Part shown: positions 1 through 8,854 of the stretch, one piece after another
Layout: the number at the start of each line of letters is the position of its first letter
Position numbering within the stretch: position 1 is the first letter of the stretch
NCBI RefSeq assembly: GCF_017590215.1
Contig: NZ_JAFFPK010000054.1
Location: 1 to 64,000 of the forward strand
From: Clostridium sp. CCUG 7971
GTDB lineage: Bacteria; Bacillota; Clostridia; Peptostreptococcales; Peptostreptococcaceae
DNA length: 64,000 nt
Reading direction: 5' to 3'
Translations under genes and position numbers: made by a program
The notes under the pieces: model-generated
The model's database searches: none
Seen by the model: the letters and a program-made list of their open reading frames with translations, nothing else
Told to the model about the DNA's origin: nothing

Positions 1-235
1 AAATATATTTTGGGACGAGTGTTAATTCGCGGTTCCACCCAAGTTGGTCTACAAATGTAGAACCCTCTTGATGACTATAAGGTAGTCAACCGAATACTTT
101 CACATATATAAAATATGCTAATAAATTCTGCTCCAAGGTAGTTTTCAAATAGTCATATTTAAACGGGCTTTCAGCCGGTGACCCATTATCTCTGAAAATT
201 GTTTCTATTTTACTCTTCCTTTTCATAGCACTTAT
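1..235 (-). ncRNA. T-box leader RNA, truncated at the window edge
   Basis: Read on the minus strand, positions 41-28 give TGGGTGGAACCGCG, close to the T-box consensus. Upstream lie a Stem I with an AGAGTA element near 220-210, an AGAGA element with a GC-rich arm near 200-160, and the specifier region followed by CTTGGAGCAG near 140-125. This class of leader senses uncharged tRNA by antitermination. In the specifier loop the best-placed triplet is ACT (142-140, followed by a purine), which would mean threonine; TAC and ACC also fit locally. The 3' terminator arm and the regulated gene lie beyond position 1. A ytxC gene just upstream supports thrS, because ytxC-thrS neighbours occur in Bacillus. 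Confidence 0.85.
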
Positions 236-250
236 TTTTAATTTAGTATC

Positions 251-279
251 ATTATATCAGATAGTTATATCTGTAGCAA
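251..279 (-). promoter_or_regulatory. SigA-type promoter for the T-box transcript
   Basis: On the minus strand TTGCTA (279-274) is followed after exactly 17 bases by a perfect TATAAT (256-251). Transcription would start about 7 bases further on, right before the T-box Stem I. Confidence 0.7.
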
Positions 280-288
280 GAATAATAA

Positions 289-891
289 TTAGATAAATAT
301 AATTATTATTCCTTGTATGATTCCTATTAAGAATCCTAGTACTAAACCTAATACCTCTATATGCTTTAACTCTTTCTGAGCAATTTTAAGTATTATATCT
401 TCCAATTCATACAAATCTAATTCTGTAATTTTATTTTCTACCATTTTTTGAATATTTATACGCTCATTTGCTTTAATTATTAAATCTTTGCTTAAATCAT
501 CAATACTATTTTTTATTTCTACCTCTACAATATCTACAATATATCCTTGGATAAGATTTTTTATAGAGTTTGGAGCTAGAGACATTTTCTCATTTATTAT
601 AAGCTTAACTTTAATTTTTATATATTCTACAACATTTTGTTTATCTTCTTCTGTAATAATATTATCTAAAATCTCTTCTAAAGAAAGAAATTCTTCTTCT
701 ATTACCATTCCTATGTTAGCTGCTATCTCTGCTTTTCTTTTTGGAATCAACCCTATTATTTCTTTATTTATTAAAGGTATTTTAATAGGTTTTATTGGCC
801 TAAATATCAGTTTTATAGCTATTATGTTAGTTATATATCCAATTAGTCCACCAATACTTGCTAATACTAGTATTTTCAAAATATTGTTCAT
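289..891 (-). CDS. DUF445 family membrane protein
   Basis: A 200-residue protein with an N-terminal membrane segment containing the typical DUF445 signature (GGLIGYITNIIAIKL followed by an FRP motif), a charged helical middle part and a second hydrophobic segment at the C-terminus (about residues 178-199). It is about half the length of Bacillus YheB, so it is a short family member. Function is unknown; YheB of Bacillus is associated with spores. A good AAGGAG site stands before the ATG. It lies between ytxC and the T-box leader, all on the same strand. Confidence 0.8.
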   Translation of the reverse strand: MNNILKILVLASIGGLIGYITNIIAIKLIFRPIKPIKIPLINKEIIGLIPKRKAEIAANIGMVIEEEFLSLEEILDNIITEEDKQNVVEYIKIKVKLIINEKMSLAPNSIKNLIQGYIVDIVEVEIKNSIDDLSKDLIIKANERINIQKMVENKITELDLYELEDIILKIAQKELKHIEVLGLVLGFLIGIIQGIIIIFI

Positions 892-1065
892 TATAAGTTC
901 TCCTTAGTCTATCTTATTAGTAAGTTTTTAAGTTATATACTATTATAAATCTTACTTAATAATTAAAAAAGTAGTTTTTTAAGTTAACAAACAATAAATT
1001 GAATTTCTTGTATATAATAACCTATGATAATTAGCCCTATTTGTTACACAAAATTCACTTAAATT

Positions 1066-1866
1066 TTAATTTTGATAAATTATACTTACTCTATTGTCAA
1101 AAATAGATGATATAGTACTTATTATTTCTTTTGACGAGTTATTATTTAATGTATCTAAGATTTCTATTTTTTTAGGACATAACGTTAATAGTGTACTTAT
1201 AAGAAAATCTTCATAGTTTAAGTTTTCTTTTATTGCCATATTTACAATTTCTTCGTCATCAATACTATCTATTTTATTTCCATGTTTATCATATAGAATA
1301 AAGGAATTATCATTCATAATATGTACTCTAAGTAAATCCATTTTTTCCTCTTGGATATCTATAAAATATTTTAGTACATTTATAAATTCATCTTGATCCT
1401 TTTTTATAAGATATTCCTCTAGTGCTGCATCCCCTATAGCTGATAGGTATTTAGTAAATTCTTTCATTCTAAATTTTACAAATCCATCTATGTTTATATA
1501 GTTGTTGCTTAATATGTAGTTATAAACCTTCGTATTTATAGAATTTTTGATAATCATCTCTTTTTGATTAAATAATTCTATAGACTTTAAATAAATACCA
1601 TCTTTATCATCAGTATATATTTCACTATATTGCTTATATATATATTCTTTTAGTATATTATCCTTAATTACATCTATTATTAGATTTGTTATTTCTTCAG
1701 CTATTTCTTTGTTATCCTTGATACCTTTATTGTCTATTCTCAGTAATATTTCTATAAGCTCACCGTCATATCTTAATTCCTTTTCAAAATTATTATTATT
1801 TAAAAATTTCATTACAGATATTTGATCTTCTTTAGGTAAACTTAAATGTATATCTTTTTCTGTCAA
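1066..1866 (-). CDS. ytxC: sporulation protein YtxC family
   Basis: A 266-residue soluble protein resembling the YtxC family, recognised from the part around residues 130-200 (alanine/leucine-rich DAALEEYLIKKDQDEF and the following HIMNDNSFILYDKHGN stretch). The family is conserved in endospore formers but its biochemical role is not known. The start is TTG at 1866, preceded by AAAGGAG at good spacing. In Bacillus the gene sits beside thrS, which fits the threonine-like T-box downstream here. No catalytic motif is visible. Confidence 0.75.
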   Translation of the reverse strand: MTEKDIHLSLPKEDQISVMKFLNNNNFEKELRYDGELIEILLRIDNKGIKDNKEIAEEITNLIIDVIKDNILKEYIYKQYSEIYTDDKDGIYLKSIELFNQKEMIIKNSINTKVYNYILSNNYINIDGFVKFRMKEFTKYLSAIGDAALEEYLIKKDQDEFINVLKYFIDIQEEKMDLLRVHIMNDNSFILYDKHGNKIDSIDDEEIVNMAIKENLNYEDFLISTLLTLCPKKIEILDTLNNNSSKEIISTISSIFDNRVSIIYQN

Positions 1867-1979
1867 AACTATCGCTCCTTTCTCATTATAAGAGGAACCA
1901 TGGATGGATGGATAGATATATTTTAAACTTGTTATATCCTATAGATTTTATTATTTCTATATTTCTTTTTTTAATTCAT

Positions 1980-2017
1980 ATTATGAAGAATTCTCTTCAC
2001 TCAAATTTCTTCATAAT
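1980..2017. repeat. 11-bp inverted repeat upstream of ytxC
   Basis: ATTATGAAGAA (1980-1990) is matched by TTCTTCATAAT (2007-2017) with a 16-base loop. It lacks a terminator-like T run on the minus strand and follows the nupQ terminator, so it may be a leader hairpin or operator for ytxC. The short spacer also has a GGAT tandem repeat near 1900-1915. Confidence 0.35.
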
Positions 2018-2034
2018 AATAGAAATTTAGGCAT

Positions 2035-2064
2035 AAAAAATGATAGCTTAGCTATCATTTTTTT
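2035..2064 (-). terminator. Rho-independent terminator of the nup operon
   Basis: TGATAGC-TTA-GCTATCA palindrome flanked by A6 and T7 tracts, directly after the nupQ stop codon. Its symmetry would let it stop transcription from both sides. Confidence 0.85.
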
Positions 2065-2065
2065 A

Positions 2066-3001
2066 TTATCTTTCACCCTTTTTATATGAGCTACCTAAAG
2101 CTGCCGGAGCCTTAGAACTCTTAACAAATAATACTAATACTACTAATGTCACTATATAAGGTATCATTGATAATAAGTTTTCATTTATACTAAATGGTAA
2201 CTCTGGGTTTCCAAAGAATACTGATAAAGCTGTAGAGAAACCAAATAATAAACAAGCTACCATAGCCCATTGTGGTCTCCACTTACCAAATATTACTGCT
2301 GCCATAGCAATATATCCTTGTCCAGATATTAATGTAGGTCTGAATGAAGAAACAACAGCTAAACTCATTGATGCTCCACCTAAACCTGCTAATATACCAG
2401 ATATTATAACAGCCATATATCTTGTTTTAGCAACATTTATACCTAATGTATCTGCTGCTCCTGGATGTTCTCCAACTGCTCTTACTCTAAGACCGAACTT
2501 AGTTTTATATAATACATACCATACTACAACTACTAATACAAATGCTAAAAATACAGTTGCATATGAGTTAAATATTGTATCTAATATGCTACCTTGTGGG
2601 AATAAACCATTTAACGGTCTTGGTATTTTATTTTCCATTGGTATTGTTGGAGTCATTGTAGCTCCATCAAACATTATTTTAGATGCAAATAAAGCAACTC
2701 CTGGAGCTAATAAGTTTATTGCTACCCCAGAAATAGTGTGGTCAGCATTACAACTTATTGTAGCAAATGCATGGATTAATGCGAATAATCCACCTGCTAA
2801 TCCACCTACTAAAAATGCTATCCATGGATTTCCTACTAAAAACCCTGTTGCTGCAGCTGCAAATGCACCTATAGTCATCATTCCTTCTATTCCGATATTA
2901 ACTATACCAGAATTCTCTGAGAATACACCGCCTAATGCTGCAAATATCAGGGGCGTAGAGTACATTAACGTTGTGCTAATAATTAAAGCTAAATCTTCCA
3001 T
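2066..3001 (-). CDS. nupQ: nucleoside ABC transporter permease (NupQ/YufQ-like)
   Basis: A 311-residue integral membrane protein with about eight to nine hydrophobic segments, of the BPD_transp_2 permease family that includes Bacillus NupQ (YufQ). Characteristic parts are the early STPLIFAALGGVFSENSG loop, GIEGMM and the VGEHPGAADTLGI cytoplasmic loop that contacts the ATPase. It pairs with NupP in the inner membrane to import nucleosides delivered by the BmpA lipoprotein. The start codon overlaps the nupP stop, and a GGGGG ribosome site lies 10 bases upstream. It is the last gene of the operon. Confidence 0.88.
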   Translation of the reverse strand: MEDLALIISTTLMYSTPLIFAALGGVFSENSGIVNIGIEGMMTIGAFAAAATGFLVGNPWIAFLVGGLAGGLFALIHAFATISCNADHTISGVAINLLAPGVALFASKIMFDGATMTPTIPMENKIPRPLNGLFPQGSILDTIFNSYATVFLAFVLVVVVWYVLYKTKFGLRVRAVGEHPGAADTLGINVAKTRYMAVIISGILAGLGGASMSLAVVSSFRPTLISGQGYIAMAAVIFGKWRPQWAMVACLLFGFSTALSVFFGNPELPFSINENLLSMIPYIVTLVVLVLFVKSSKAPAALGSSYKKGER

Positions 3002-4092
3002 TATGCATTACCCCCTTTATTTTTCTTATCTCTCATTTTTACATATAACATTCTTAAGACACTACTTAAAGCTATGAAGTAAACTATTGATCCTATAACT
3101 ATATTTACAACCTCTGAAGGAGCTCCTATAGATTGCATCTTAGTTCCACCATATTTAAATGCTCCGAATAATAATCCTGAGAATATAACTCCTATTGGGT
3201 TACTGTTAGCAATAAGTGCAACAGCTATACCATCAAAACCATATCCTTCTTGTGCTGCAAGTATTGTTATGTTGTGAGACACACCCATAACTTGTATAGC
3301 ACCAGCTACACCTGCAAGTAAACCTGCTATAGCCATAGATTTTAATATAGAGCTATTAACATTTATACCACCGTATTCAGCGCCATATTTATTAAATCCA
3401 ACTCCTCTTAATTCGAATCCTAAAGTTGTTTTAAATAATATAAATGCTATTATTAGTACAAGTACTATAGATATTACTATACCCCAGTTTACTTTAGTAG
3501 CAGGTCCTACTAATCCATTTAACCAGTGTATTCCTATACTAGCACTTTCATGTATATTTATTGATGCTTCACTATTTTCTCTAGCTAACCAACTAGTCTT
3601 TATCATAAAGTTACTTAGATAGAAAGCTATCCAGTTAAGCATTATTGTAGCTATAACTTCATTTATACCAAATTTAGATTTTAACCATCCTGCAAATCCA
3701 CCCCAAATAGCTCCACCAAGTGCTGCCATTAAAAGTACAAACGGTACATGTATTATTGCAGGCAATTGAACTCCTGCACCAACTATAGTTGCGACTAATG
3801 AACCTATTATAAATTGACCTTCTGCACCTATATTAAATAATCCCGTCTTAAATGCAAAGGCAATAGATAAACCTGTTAATATAAGTGGTGTAGATCTTAT
3901 TATAGTCCATGCTATAAATTTAGGCTTTCCAAATATACCATCTATCATAGCTGCATAAGCTTCTATTGGATTATGTCCCGCTATAATTAAAGCTATAGCT
4001 CCAACTATTAATCCTAATACTATAGATACTAAAGAGAATAATATAGTATTATCTACTAGAGAGACTTTTTTCTTTTTTGCTTTATCGCTCAT
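3001..4092 (-). CDS. nupP: nucleoside ABC transporter permease (NupP/YufP-like)
   Basis: A 363-residue membrane permease, longer than its partner, with the family landmarks RSTPLILTGLSIAFAFKTGLFNIGAEGQ and the cytoplasmic loop VGFNKYGAEYGGI. About eight to ten membrane segments follow a short charged N-terminus. In B. subtilis, NupNOPQ imports guanosine and related nucleosides; the same role is inferred here. Translational coupling is likely, since its ATG overlaps the nupO stop and its own stop overlaps nupQ. Confidence 0.88.
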   Translation of the reverse strand: MSDKAKKKKVSLVDNTILFSLVSIVLGLIVGAIALIIAGHNPIEAYAAMIDGIFGKPKFIAWTIIRSTPLILTGLSIAFAFKTGLFNIGAEGQFIIGSLVATIVGAGVQLPAIIHVPFVLLMAALGGAIWGGFAGWLKSKFGINEVIATIMLNWIAFYLSNFMIKTSWLARENSEASINIHESASIGIHWLNGLVGPATKVNWGIVISIVLVLIIAFILFKTTLGFELRGVGFNKYGAEYGGINVNSSILKSMAIAGLLAGVAGAIQVMGVSHNITILAAQEGYGFDGIAVALIANSNPIGVIFSGLLFGAFKYGGTKMQSIGAPSEVVNIVIGSIVYFIALSSVLRMLYVKMRDKKNKGGNA

Positions 4093-5654
4093 TATTCGTC
4101 ACCTCCTGCCATCATTAATCCTAATGTATTTTCATCTGCATCTTTCGCATCAACTATTCCTACTATTTTTCCTTCATATATTACTGCTATTCTATCAGAT
4201 ACGTTCATAACTTCATCTAATTCTAAAGATACTAATAATACTGCATTTCCTTCATCTCTTTGTTTTACTAATGATTTGTGAACAAACTCTATAGCTCCAA
4301 CATCTAATCCTCTTGTAGGTTGAGTTGCTATTAATAATTGCGGTTCTCCTGTAGCAGCTCTTGAAACTTCTATATTATCAACTTCTCTACCTATTATAAC
4401 CTTTTGCTGGTTACCTCCAGATAAAGCTCTTGACTTTACAGTATGGTCTGTTGGTCTAACATCGAACCTTTCTATTATTCCATCAGCATATTTTTCTATT
4501 GCTTCTTTATTTAATATTCCATTTTTAGAGAATCTAGGATCTTTATAGTTTTGTAAAACTGTATTTTCAGCAACAGTAAAATCTAATATTAATCCTCTCT
4601 TATGTCTATCTTCTGGTATATTCTTTATACCTTTTTTAAACACTTCTTTTGGAGTATTATTTAAAACTTCATGCCCATTGATTTTTATGCTTCCTGATTG
4701 AGATTTTCTAAGTCCAGTTAAAGCTTCAACAAGTTCTGATTGACCATTACCATCTATACCAGCAATACCTAGTATTTCACCAGCTTTTACATCTAGTGAT
4801 AATCCATCTACTACTGATATCTTTCTATTGTCTTTGACTATTAAATCTTTTATTTCTAATACCGATTGCTTTGGCTTCGCTTCAACTTTATCAACTTTAA
4901 AGTTTACTTCTCTACCAACCATCATTGCAGCTAATTCATCTTCAGTAGTTTCAGATACTTTTACAGTATCTATATACTTTCCTCTTCTGATTATTGTACA
5001 GTGATCTGCTGCTGCTTTTATCTCTTTTAACTTATGAGTTATTATAATTACAGATTTACCTTCTTTAGTTAAATTTCTTATTATTTGTATAAGTTCTATT
5101 ATTTCTTGTGGTGTTAAAACTGCTGTAGGTTCATCTAGTATTAATATTTCAGCTCCTCTATATAAAGCTTTTAATATTTCTACTCTTTGTTGCATCCCAA
5201 CAGTTATATCTTCAATCTTGGCATTTGGGTCAACATATAATCCATATTTTTCTGATATTGCTTTAACATCTTCTATAGCTTTGTTTATATCTACAGCTCC
5301 TAATCCTTTTGTTGGTTCAGTACCAAGTATTATGTTTTGAGCTACTGTAAAAGGTTGAACTAGCATGAAATGTTGATGCACCATACCTATTCCATTTTGT
5401 ATAGCCACATTTGGATTATCCATATTAACTAATTTCCCATTTATATGTATCTCACCCGATGTTTGGTGATATAAACCATATAATATGTTCATTAGAGTAG
5501 ATTTTCCTGCTCCGTTCTCACCTAAAAGAGCATGTACTTCACCTTTATGAACAGTCAAGTCTATGTTATCATTCGCAACGAAGTTTCCGAACTTTTTAGT
5601 TATCTTTTTCATTTCTACAACTTTTTTGCTGTAGTCGACATTACTATTATTCAT
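4092..5654 (-). CDS. nupO: nucleoside ABC transporter ATP-binding protein (NupO-like)
   Basis: A double-domain ATPase. The first domain has Walker A GENGAGKST, a VGMQQRVEILKAL signature and Walker B LILDEPTAVLTP; the second has a variant Walker A (GIDGNGQSE), LSGGNQQKVIIGRE and a TQPTRGLD Walker B, the usual asymmetry of sugar/nucleoside importers. I place the start at ATG 5654, giving 520 residues, because AGGAGG lies between it and an upstream in-frame ATG at 5690. A terminator-like hairpin separates it from bmpA, which may lower its expression relative to the binding protein. Confidence 0.9.
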   Translation of the reverse strand: MNNSNVDYSKKVVEMKKITKKFGNFVANDNIDLTVHKGEVHALLGENGAGKSTLMNILYGLYHQTSGEIHINGKLVNMDNPNVAIQNGIGMVHQHFMLVQPFTVAQNIILGTEPTKGLGAVDINKAIEDVKAISEKYGLYVDPNAKIEDITVGMQQRVEILKALYRGAEILILDEPTAVLTPQEIIELIQIIRNLTKEGKSVIIITHKLKEIKAAADHCTIIRRGKYIDTVKVSETTEDELAAMMVGREVNFKVDKVEAKPKQSVLEIKDLIVKDNRKISVVDGLSLDVKAGEILGIAGIDGNGQSELVEALTGLRKSQSGSIKINGHEVLNNTPKEVFKKGIKNIPEDRHKRGLILDFTVAENTVLQNYKDPRFSKNGILNKEAIEKYADGIIERFDVRPTDHTVKSRALSGGNQQKVIIGREVDNIEVSRAATGEPQLLIATQPTRGLDVGAIEFVHKSLVKQRDEGNAVLLVSLELDEVMNVSDRIAVIYEGKIVGIVDAKDADENTLGLMMAGGDE

Positions 5655-5929
5655 CGCTCTTTTTATCCTCCTTAATTTAATAGTCAGCATTTTTATTATA
5701 CTAAAATACCGCTAGCATAACAAACCATTTTATATATTTTTTTCATTTTAGCTTGTTTTTTGTGTTTTTTTGTCGAATTTTAATAATTAATCCTTATTTT
5801 TTTAACTAATAGACCAATATAATTCCTTTGAATTCATATATTTTTATTCTTTCCAAAACCTCGTAAAATATTTTATTATACACAGTTACTATCAATTTAA
5901 TTGTGCTATATCTTTAAAAGGATTGTCGC

Positions 5930-5960
5930 AAAAAAAGCTATCCTAATTTTAGGATAGCCC
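5930..5960 (-). terminator. intercistronic terminator/attenuator after bmpA
   Basis: A 10-bp perfect stem (5937-5946 with 5949-5958) followed on the minus strand by seven T residues. It sits between bmpA and nupO with no obvious strong second promoter, so it probably acts as a partial terminator making the lipoprotein more abundant than the membrane parts. Confidence 0.8.
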
Positions 5961-5972
5961 TTCATTATTTAA

Positions 5973-7025
5973 TTATTTCTTTAATTCCTTATATTCTTTT
6001 TCATTTTCAGGAACTTTTATTTCACCTTTTTTAATCTTTTCAGCTATTTCATTAACGTATTTTAATACATCTGGTTGAACATTTTTGTCACTAGTTTTAG
6101 CTATACCAACTCCACCCATATCTAATGTATTAACTATAACTTGTCCTGGCTTATACTTACCTTCTATCATAGACTTAGCTGCATCAAAAACAGCAATATC
6201 TATATTTTTCATTGCTGAAGTTATTACATTATCTGGAGCTAATTTATTTTGATCTTGGTCAACACCTATAGCTTTTTTACCATTTTCTTTAGCAGCTTCT
6301 ATTGCACCTATACCACAAGCACCAGCAGCTGTAAATATTACGTCAACTCCGTCTTTATGCATTTGGTTAGCTATCGACTTTCCTTTTGCCATATCTGTAA
6401 AGCTGTTTGTATATTGAACACTTACTTTTGCATTTGGATCAGTTGCTTCAACCCCTGCTCTAAATCCATAGTCAAATCTATCTATAACTTCACCTGATAT
6501 ACCACCTATGAAACCAACTTTATGACTTTCACTCAGCTTAGCAGCAATTACTCCTGTTAAGTATGATGATACGTGGTCTTCAAATAATAATGATGTTACA
6601 TTTGCTGGTTGCTTTTCATATGCAGCATCTACAAGAGCAAATTGATTTTCTGGGTAGTTTTTAGCTGCTTCTTCTATAGCATCTGCTAATTTAAATCCTA
6701 CACCTATTATTAAATCAGTATCTTCTTCAACTAATGTTTCAACATTAGGTACATAGTCAGCATCTTGCTTTGATTCTAAGTACTTAACTTTAACTTTATC
6801 TTCACCAAATTCTTTTTTTATCTTTTCTAATCCAGCCCATGCAGATTGGTTAAATGATTCATCATTAACTCCACCTGTGTCTGTAACCATAGCTATCTTG
6901 AATACCTTTTTTTCTCCATCTGCACTCCCAGCCGCTTCTTTTTTCTCTCCTGAGCTACATCCAACTAGCACACTAGCACTCATAACTGTAACTAATGCTA
7001 CAGATAATAACTTTTTAAGTTTCAT
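5973..7025 (-). CDS. bmpA: BmpA/PnrA-type nucleoside-binding lipoprotein
   Basis: A 350-residue secreted lipoprotein of the Bmp family (Bacillus NupN, Treponema PnrA), the extracellular receptor that hands purine nucleosides to NupOPQ. The signal peptide has a hydrophobic core and lipobox LVGC near residues 20-23, then a short Ser/Gly/Glu/Lys linker. Family motifs include MVTDTGGVNDESFNQSAW and GFIGGISGEVIDRFDYGF. The start is ATG 7025 because AGGAGG lies only just upstream, inside an extended reading frame from 7040. It is the first gene of the operon with its own promoter. Confidence 0.9.
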   Translation of the reverse strand: MKLKKLLSVALVTVMSASVLVGCSSGEKKEAAGSADGEKKVFKIAMVTDTGGVNDESFNQSAWAGLEKIKKEFGEDKVKVKYLESKQDADYVPNVETLVEEDTDLIIGVGFKLADAIEEAAKNYPENQFALVDAAYEKQPANVTSLLFEDHVSSYLTGVIAAKLSESHKVGFIGGISGEVIDRFDYGFRAGVEATDPNAKVSVQYTNSFTDMAKGKSIANQMHKDGVDVIFTAAGACGIGAIEAAKENGKKAIGVDQDQNKLAPDNVITSAMKNIDIAVFDAAKSMIEGKYKPGQVIVNTLDMGGVGIAKTSDKNVQPDVLKYVNEIAEKIKKGEIKVPENEKEYKELKK

Positions 7026-7084
7026 AAGTATCCTCCTCAAAACCTCATATATATTGTGTAATAATTATCTTTATTTTACTACAC

Positions 7085-7113
7085 TTTATATTATTTTTCT
7101 ATATTTAATTCAA
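7085..7113 (-). promoter_or_regulatory. candidate promoter of the bmpA-nup operon
   Basis: On the minus strand TTGAAT (7113-7108), 17 bases, then TATAAA (7090-7085). Transcription would start near 7078, about 50 bases before the ATG. Confidence 0.5.
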
Positions 7114-7130
7114 TATTCATGATAAATTTT

Positions 7131-7169
7131 TTGACTTTTATGTAATATCTTGACATTTACATGTAATAT
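7131..7169. promoter_or_regulatory. tandem direct repeats upstream of the bmpA promoter
   Basis: Two nearly identical units lie head to tail: TTGACTTTTATGTAATAT (7131-7148) and TTGACATTTACATGTAATAT (7150-7169). Their position, roughly 55-90 bases upstream of the predicted start site, suits binding of a dimeric regulator. The regulator is unknown. Confidence 0.45.
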
Positions 7170-7243
7170 AGTGCATCATATTAAGTATATATGCTACTCT
7201 ATTTTAAAATAAAATTAAAATTTCATTTTATATTTTGTTTTAT

Positions 7244-7274
7244 TAAAAAAACTTTCAAATTATATTTGAAAGTT
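7244..7274 (-). terminator. terminator after degV
   Basis: AACTTTCAAAT (7250-7260) pairs with ATTTGAAAGTT (7264-7274) and is followed on the minus strand by a run of seven T. Confidence 0.85.
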
Positions 7275-7288
7275 CTTTATTCTTAAAG

Positions 7289-8134
7289 TTATTTTTTAAA
7301 GCATACTATTCCAGTTAAACCTGGGCCTGCATGAGAGCCTATTACAGTTCCAATTTGGAAGTATTCTATACTCTTAGGATTAAATTGTTCTTTAATTGCT
7401 TCTGTTAATCTATCTCTTTCTTTAAAATCGTCACTATATGCTATGTACATAGTTTGATCTGAGAAATCTGTTCCACAATTCTCTTTTATAATCTCTACCA
7501 TTTTTGATATAACATTTTTCTTGCCTCTTACTTGGCATACAGGCGCAACCAAACCATTTTTTATATCAAGTATTGGCTTTATATTTAAAATGCTACCTAT
7601 GGCAGCTTTAGTAGATGATATTCTACCACCTTTTTGTAAATACTCCAATGTATCAACAGAGAATAATACATAAGTCTTTTCTCTTAATTTATCTATTTCA
7701 GAAATTATTTCCTCAATTTCTTTCCCTTCTTTGGCCATCTGTGCAGCTTTAACTACTAATAATCCAACTAGATAAGTTAATGTTTGAGAGTCATAAGTGT
7801 ATATTTCTCCCTCTGTATCATTCTTTGCCATTACAGCACTTTGATATGTTCCTGTAGCTGCAGATGAACCTGCTATATAAAGTATTTTTCTTTCTTCATT
7901 TACATACTTGTCGAAAACCTCTTTAAATTGTGCATATGTAGCTTGTGAAGTTTTTGGGTATGCATTTTCTTCTCTTAAGATTTTGTAAAAATCATCATTA
8001 GATATATCAATTCCATCTTTATATTCTTTTCCATCTAATATAACTGTAAGTGGAACTACTTCTATATCGTATTTTTCTATCAGTTCTTTAGGTATATCTG
8101 ATAAACTATCGCATATTATTTTTAAATTTTTCAT
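7289..8134 (-). CDS. DegV family fatty-acid-binding protein
   Basis: A 281-residue protein of the DegV family, which binds a fatty acid in a pocket between two domains; some members (FakB) present fatty acids to a kinase FakA. Visible signatures are CDSLSDIP at the N-terminus, VVPLTV, KTSQATYAQF in the middle and the C-terminal GSHAGPGLTGI. A GGGGGC ribosome site precedes the ATG. FakA is not encoded here, so the exact role stays open. It has its own terminator and is only loosely linked to trmL upstream. Confidence 0.85.
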   Translation of the reverse strand: MKNLKIICDSLSDIPKELIEKYDIEVVPLTVILDGKEYKDGIDISNDDFYKILREENAYPKTSQATYAQFKEVFDKYVNEERKILYIAGSSAATGTYQSAVMAKNDTEGEIYTYDSQTLTYLVGLLVVKAAQMAKEGKEIEEIISEIDKLREKTYVLFSVDTLEYLQKGGRISSTKAAIGSILNIKPILDIKNGLVAPVCQVRGKKNVISKMVEIIKENCGTDFSDQTMYIAYSDDFKERDRLTEAIKEQFNPKSIEYFQIGTVIGSHAGPGLTGIVCFKK

Positions 8135-8178
8135 TAAAACACGCCCCCTTCTAAAAACAGTGTTTCGGATATTTAGGA

Positions 8179-8649
8179 TTATCTCATATTAGGATAACCT
8201 AATTGTCTTAATGCTTCATATACAACTATCGCAACTGAATTAGATAAATTCAGTGATCTAGCTTTTTCTACATTTATCATAGGTATTCTCATACAAGTTT
8301 CTAAATTTGCTTTTATTAAAGTCTCTGGTAATCCTTTAGTTTCTTTTCCGAATACTATAAATGAGTTATCAACAAATTCTACATCTGAATGTGATTGATT
8401 TACCTTTGTTGTAGAAAAGAAAAATTTTCCATTAGGATTTTTCTCAACTACTTCTTCGAAACTATCATAATATTGTATATTTGCTAAGTCCCAATAGTCA
8501 AGTCCACTTCTTTTTAAATACTTATCTTCTAATGAAAATCCTAAAGGTCTTACTAAATGTAAGATCGTTCCTGTTGCTGCACACGTTCTTATTATATTAC
8601 CTGTATTTTGAGGTATTTCTGGCTCTACTAAGACTACATTTAATGACAT
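8179..8649 (-). CDS. trmL: tRNA (cytidine(34)-2'-O)-methyltransferase TrmL
   Basis: A 156-residue SPOUT (SpoU) methyltransferase that 2'-O-methylates the wobble base of leucine tRNAs. All three SPOUT motifs are visible: EPEIPQNTGNIIRTCAAT, FGKETKGLPE and MINVEKARSLNLSNSVAIV. The length matches TrmL/CspR exactly (a trefoil-knot domain with no additions). The start is ATG 8649: an upstream in-frame ATG at 8655 abuts the AGGAGG, leaving no spacing. Confidence 0.92.
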   Translation of the reverse strand: MSLNVVLVEPEIPQNTGNIIRTCAATGTILHLVRPLGFSLEDKYLKRSGLDYWDLANIQYYDSFEEVVEKNPNGKFFFSTTKVNQSHSDVEFVDNSFIVFGKETKGLPETLIKANLETCMRIPMINVEKARSLNLSNSVAIVVYEALRQLGYPNMR

Positions 8650-8807
8650 ATCCATCCTCCTTAAATATTTCTATCTGTATTCTATAGTCAATTAAACTAT
8701 GTAAAATTTAACAATTTTATATTTTAATATTAGTCCAAATACAATTATATCAGAAAATTACTTTTCTAAGAACTCACTTTCAGAAACTTCTTAGATATAT
8801 GTACAAT

Positions 8808-8853
8808 AAATGAAATCTTCTATCTATATTAATATAAATAGAAGATTTCATTT
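8808..8853 (-). terminator. hairpin downstream of the VanW-domain gene
   Basis: A 16-bp perfect stem (8808-8823 with 8838-8853) with a 14-base AT-rich loop lies immediately after the stop codon. The T run is weak, so termination is likely but not certain. The rest of the 8650-8854 spacer shows nothing else clear. Confidence 0.6.
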
Positions 8854-8854
8854 A

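Noticed and set aside
488-907. Open frame on the plus strand opposite the DUF445 gene
   Set aside because: It is the antisense shadow of a recognised family protein, with no ribosome site and an implausible composition.
1899-1918. GGAT tetranucleotide repeat near ytxC as a phase-variation tract
   Set aside because: Only about three units, outside any recognised promoter or coding frame, so slippage control is unlikely.
2586-3077. Plus-strand frame opposite nupQ
   Set aside because: Antisense shadow of a permease gene, rich in Pro, Asn and Ala from reversed hydrophobic codons; no start signals.
7085-7170. CodY box upstream of bmpA
   Set aside because: The best match to AATTTTCWGAAAATT had at least three mismatches in an AT-rich region, which is not above chance.
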